Notes under the pieces: generated by a model | Told to the model about the DNA's origin: nothing | Databases searched by the model: none | The model's input: only the letters and a program-made list of their open reading frames with translations | Made by a program: the position numbers and the translations under genes | Assembly (NCBI GenBank): GCA_027488905.1 | Contig: JAIYAT010000010.1 | Location: 147,061 to 211,060, forward strand | From: Bacteroidota bacterium | GTDB taxonomy: Bacteria; Bacteroidota; Bacteroidia; UKL13-3 | Direction of reading: 5' to 3' | DNA: 64,000 nt | Shown: one piece after another, positions 63,001-64,000 of the stretch | Layout of the letters: every line of letters starts with the position of its first letter | How positions within the stretch are numbered: the stretch's first letter is position 1

Positions 63001-63799
63001 TGTACAGCAATTTAGATATGTACAAGCTTGGCCAATTGATTATACCACTTTTGGTAACATCGACTTTGCCACTGTTAAAAGTGTGGGTATTGATTACAGT
63101 ATTACTGATATTGGTAACATCACATTAAGTGCGAATTATCAATTACAATTTGCAGATGGTACAGGTTCAAACGCAAACTCAAGTAATGCATTGGTTCAAG
63201 TTGGTTTAGGAACACTTCGTACAATTTTTCCATTAGACTTTGATACACGTCATACCTTAAAAGCAGTTTTTGATTACCATTATAAAACTGGAAAAGATTA
63301 CAATGGACCAATTGTTAACGGTAAGAAGATTTTTGAAAATGCTGGTTTCAACGTAAACTTCGCTGGATATTCGGGAAGTCCTTACACGCAAGAATTAAAT
63401 CCTACACCAGGTGGTGTTCAAAGTGGTGTGGTAGTTCGTAGTCCAATAAGAGGTACTATCAATGGTGCGAATATTCCTCCTCAGTTTACAGTTGATTTGA
63501 ACGTAGATAAAAATTATGTTTTTAAAAGTAAGAAAATAGATGGCTCTACAGTAAATTATAGATTAAGGGTTTTTGTAATGGTTCAGAATTTACTTAATAC
63601 TGCTAACATTACTTCAGTGTTTAGGTATACAGGTTCTGCTTACACAGATGGATTCTTGGCTTCACCAGCTGCACAAGAACAAATTGAGTCTGCAACCAAT
63701 ACCCAGTCATATATTGACTTATACAATATCAGGATGGTTAATCCAGATCGTTTTGCTTTACCTAGAACCGCAAGACTTGGAGCTGCCCTATATTTCTAA
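60008..63799 (+). CDS. Large TonB-dependent receptor with carboxypeptidase-regulatory domain
   Basis: This 1263-residue outer-membrane receptor has a signal peptide (KKIYTILFCMLVLNLGAFAQ) and a CarboxypepD_reg-like beta-sandwich (about 25-112: GTIRGTIKDSKTKKPLDYVS). A TonB plug follows (about 120-230: IFRGARAEGTAYYIDGVRV, IQVITGGTPAQYGDFVGGAI), then a long barrel ending RFALPRTARLGAALYF. It lacks the SusC-type TonB box repeats and has no SusD gene next to it, so it is probably not a glycan PUL receptor. It may take up a peptide, siderophore or protein-derived ligand. The next gene begins 23 nt downstream and encodes a secreted protein that may be its partner. Confidence 0.9.
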   Translation: MSMKKIYTILFCMLVLNLGAFAQSGLGTIRGTIKDSKTKKPLDYVSITVKLNGVAKGTAMTDDDGSYTIKTLQPGQYTLFASYVGYKSVVMEGINLAAEEDRFVNFLMESTTQLNEVVISQYKKPKIDPGGVKGGNIGGKELLNSGTRSVDRLSSQTLGVESRTGSTPIFRGARAEGTAYYIDGVRVVGGGRDIPANAIDNIQVITGGTPAQYGDFVGGAISITTKAPSKNFIRALEYTSASPFTGTLDNTQYNNFQGVLSGPLKLVNKGRGDEERVLLGFLISGSVVYQKQIAVVDLYEVKPEKLKEIEQTPLIPGASGTLFPAAEYLTANDLQKINNRPNVYDLGADVNGNFNFQPTKNFNVRLGYFGNYRQGRNWNNFHHLLNSSNNAFQRDYTVRTYLQFTQTFRSDDKKDKDDKKPASNISNAYYSVRLSYERFYRELQDQEHRDDIFNYGYVGKFTSYQAPAYQRVIKGLNERPDSFLVNNNYVYLTDYYRQIGYQDTAFTFEQANVNRVRGNYTRSVYDYFGAQNIDNLGDLRQVGGLINGDNPNGLYSLMWGNVGAQQAGYQKTMVETFNLYIQSEFTVAPKSNPKAKHEIQVGLNFEQRFSRNYSLGATGLWGLMRLYSNRQFAGLDSNKSTLRFDENGVFNDTVNLGRKIVWADQTNFDRNLRNKLIAMGSTDAFGNPIDSNSFLDVNSYAPSVYSLDMFSADELLNNGNSAVGYNGYDHLGNVIRGRRVGLDDFLNDKERRLLPAYQPVYFAAWIQDKFVFKDLIMRVGFRLERFDANQPVLKDPYTTVPIYTVGEVRNSSDAAISALANQIPGNVDNGFAVYVNKDENQQVGGLSNSKIVGYRDGNRWFDGSGNPISDPQQIARDGGTNRNVPLLLDPSNPNIPTSKSFTDYTPDVLLLPRIWFSFPISTTSQFFGTYDILAQRPINNQAQIDDYYYLQNRQSLGPIANPDLKMVQVTDYEIGFRQQIGDDAALGIIASYREYRNYVQQFRYVQAWPIDYTTFGNIDFATVKSVGIDYSITDIGNITLSANYQLQFADGTGSNANSSNALVQVGLGTLRTIFPLDFDTRHTLKAVFDYHYKTGKDYNGPIVNGKKIFENAGFNVNFAGYSGSPYTQELNPTPGGVQSGVVVRSPIRGTINGANIPPQFTVDLNVDKNYVFKSKKIDGSTVNYRLRVFVMVQNLLNTANITSVFRYTGSAYTDGFLASPAAQEQIESATNTQSYIDLYNIRMVNPDRFALPRTARLGAALYF

Positions 63800-63822
63800 G
63801 ACAATTTAATTAAACGATTATC

Positions 63823-64000
63823 ATGAAAAAGAATAGTGTAACATTAATCAATTGGTTGAAAGCAGCCTTGCTGCTAACACTCTTATTTGGTTTTCAATTT
63901 GTGCAAGCAAGAGAAAACATCGGGTTGCAAAAGTCAGGTAAAAAACCTGCCCTGAAGAAATATGGTGCAGGTTGTGTAGCCGCTACGCAACAAAAGGATT
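63823..64000 (+). CDS. 5' end of secreted protein (partial, runs off the window)
   Basis: ATG 63823 opens a frame that is still open at the window end (59 codons). It encodes MKKNSVTLINWLKAALLLTL, a signal peptide ending near FVQA, then a basic segment (QKSGKKPALKKY) and GAGCVAATQQKD. It is co-directional with the TonB receptor and 23 nt downstream of it, so a shared transcript and partner role are likely. No family can be read from this fragment. Confidence 0.6.
   Translation, partial: MKKNSVTLINWLKAALLLTLLFGFQFVQARENIGLQKSGKKPALKKYGAGCVAATQQKD

Overview
The window is about 64 kb of AT-rich (my estimate: mid-30s % GC), gene-dense chromosome from a member of the Bacteroidota. The evidence is lineage-typical: a giant secreted protein with a C-terminal type IX secretion (T9SS) sorting domain, two SusC/CarboxypepD_reg-type TonB receptors, LruC-domain lipoproteins, a Rho factor with a long Arg/Asn/Gly-rich disordered insert, TAnnTTTG -7 promoter boxes, and almost no Shine-Dalgarno sequences. 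The class cannot be fixed from sequence alone; a Chitinophagia/Sphingobacteriia-like lineage fits. I saw no rRNA, tRNA, CRISPR, transposase, phage or integrase sequence. This is ordinary core chromosome with a few accessory secreted proteins.

Layout. 1-9.1 kb: the tail of a NifU-like gene, a lipoprotein, a large PIG-L deacetylase, hutI, folE plus a 6-pyruvoyl-tetrahydropterin-synthase-type enzyme, an ECF sigma factor with a clear promoter, a secreted unknown, a TerB-like protein and a PLP trans-sulfuration enzyme. 9.2-17.8 kb: one 2873-residue T9SS cargo built from four ~580-residue beta-helix modules. 18.2-21.2 kb: a minus-strand operon of an NtrC-type activator, a CheY-like receiver, and a sugar-1-phosphate transferase fused to a degenerate receiver domain, probably a regulated exopolysaccharide start point. 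21.2-27.7 kb: DedA, a 39-residue lipoprotein coupled to a GT2 glycosyltransferase, Nif3, a zinc-ribbon coiled-coil protein and a TPR protein. 27.8-32.1 kb: tandem LruC-domain lipoproteins. 32.2-38 kb: two response regulators, lysS, a tight STAS-rnz-methyltransferase operon and an SDR.

38-49 kb: prfB, whose first 20 codons lie in another frame and are joined by a programmed +1 frameshift (AGGAGG-TAT-CTT-TGA-C); typA; a copper/heavy-metal set (HYC_CC_PP protein, HMA protein, TonB receptor); rho; a universal stress protein; and a FucP-type sugar transporter. 48.8-56.7 kb: a minus-strand envelope/lipid block (small secreted protein, pepA, pdxA, yceD, rpmF, plsX, fabH, accB, accC). 56.8-64 kb: rsmA, mgtE, a D-2-hydroxyacid dehydrogenase, a 1263-residue TonB receptor and the start of a secreted protein cut by the window end.

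The most unusual signal is not a gene. A near-perfect palindrome, GGTTYRAACC with flanks TTYGGTT..AACCRAA, occurs 18 times. It appears on both strands, in three different reading frames inside unrelated genes, and in three intergenic regions; by my rough calculation about 0.1-0.2 copies are expected by chance. It behaves like a highly iterated palindrome (compare cyanobacterial HIP1) or a dispersed protein-binding or methylation site, and I know of no described equivalent in Bacteroidota.
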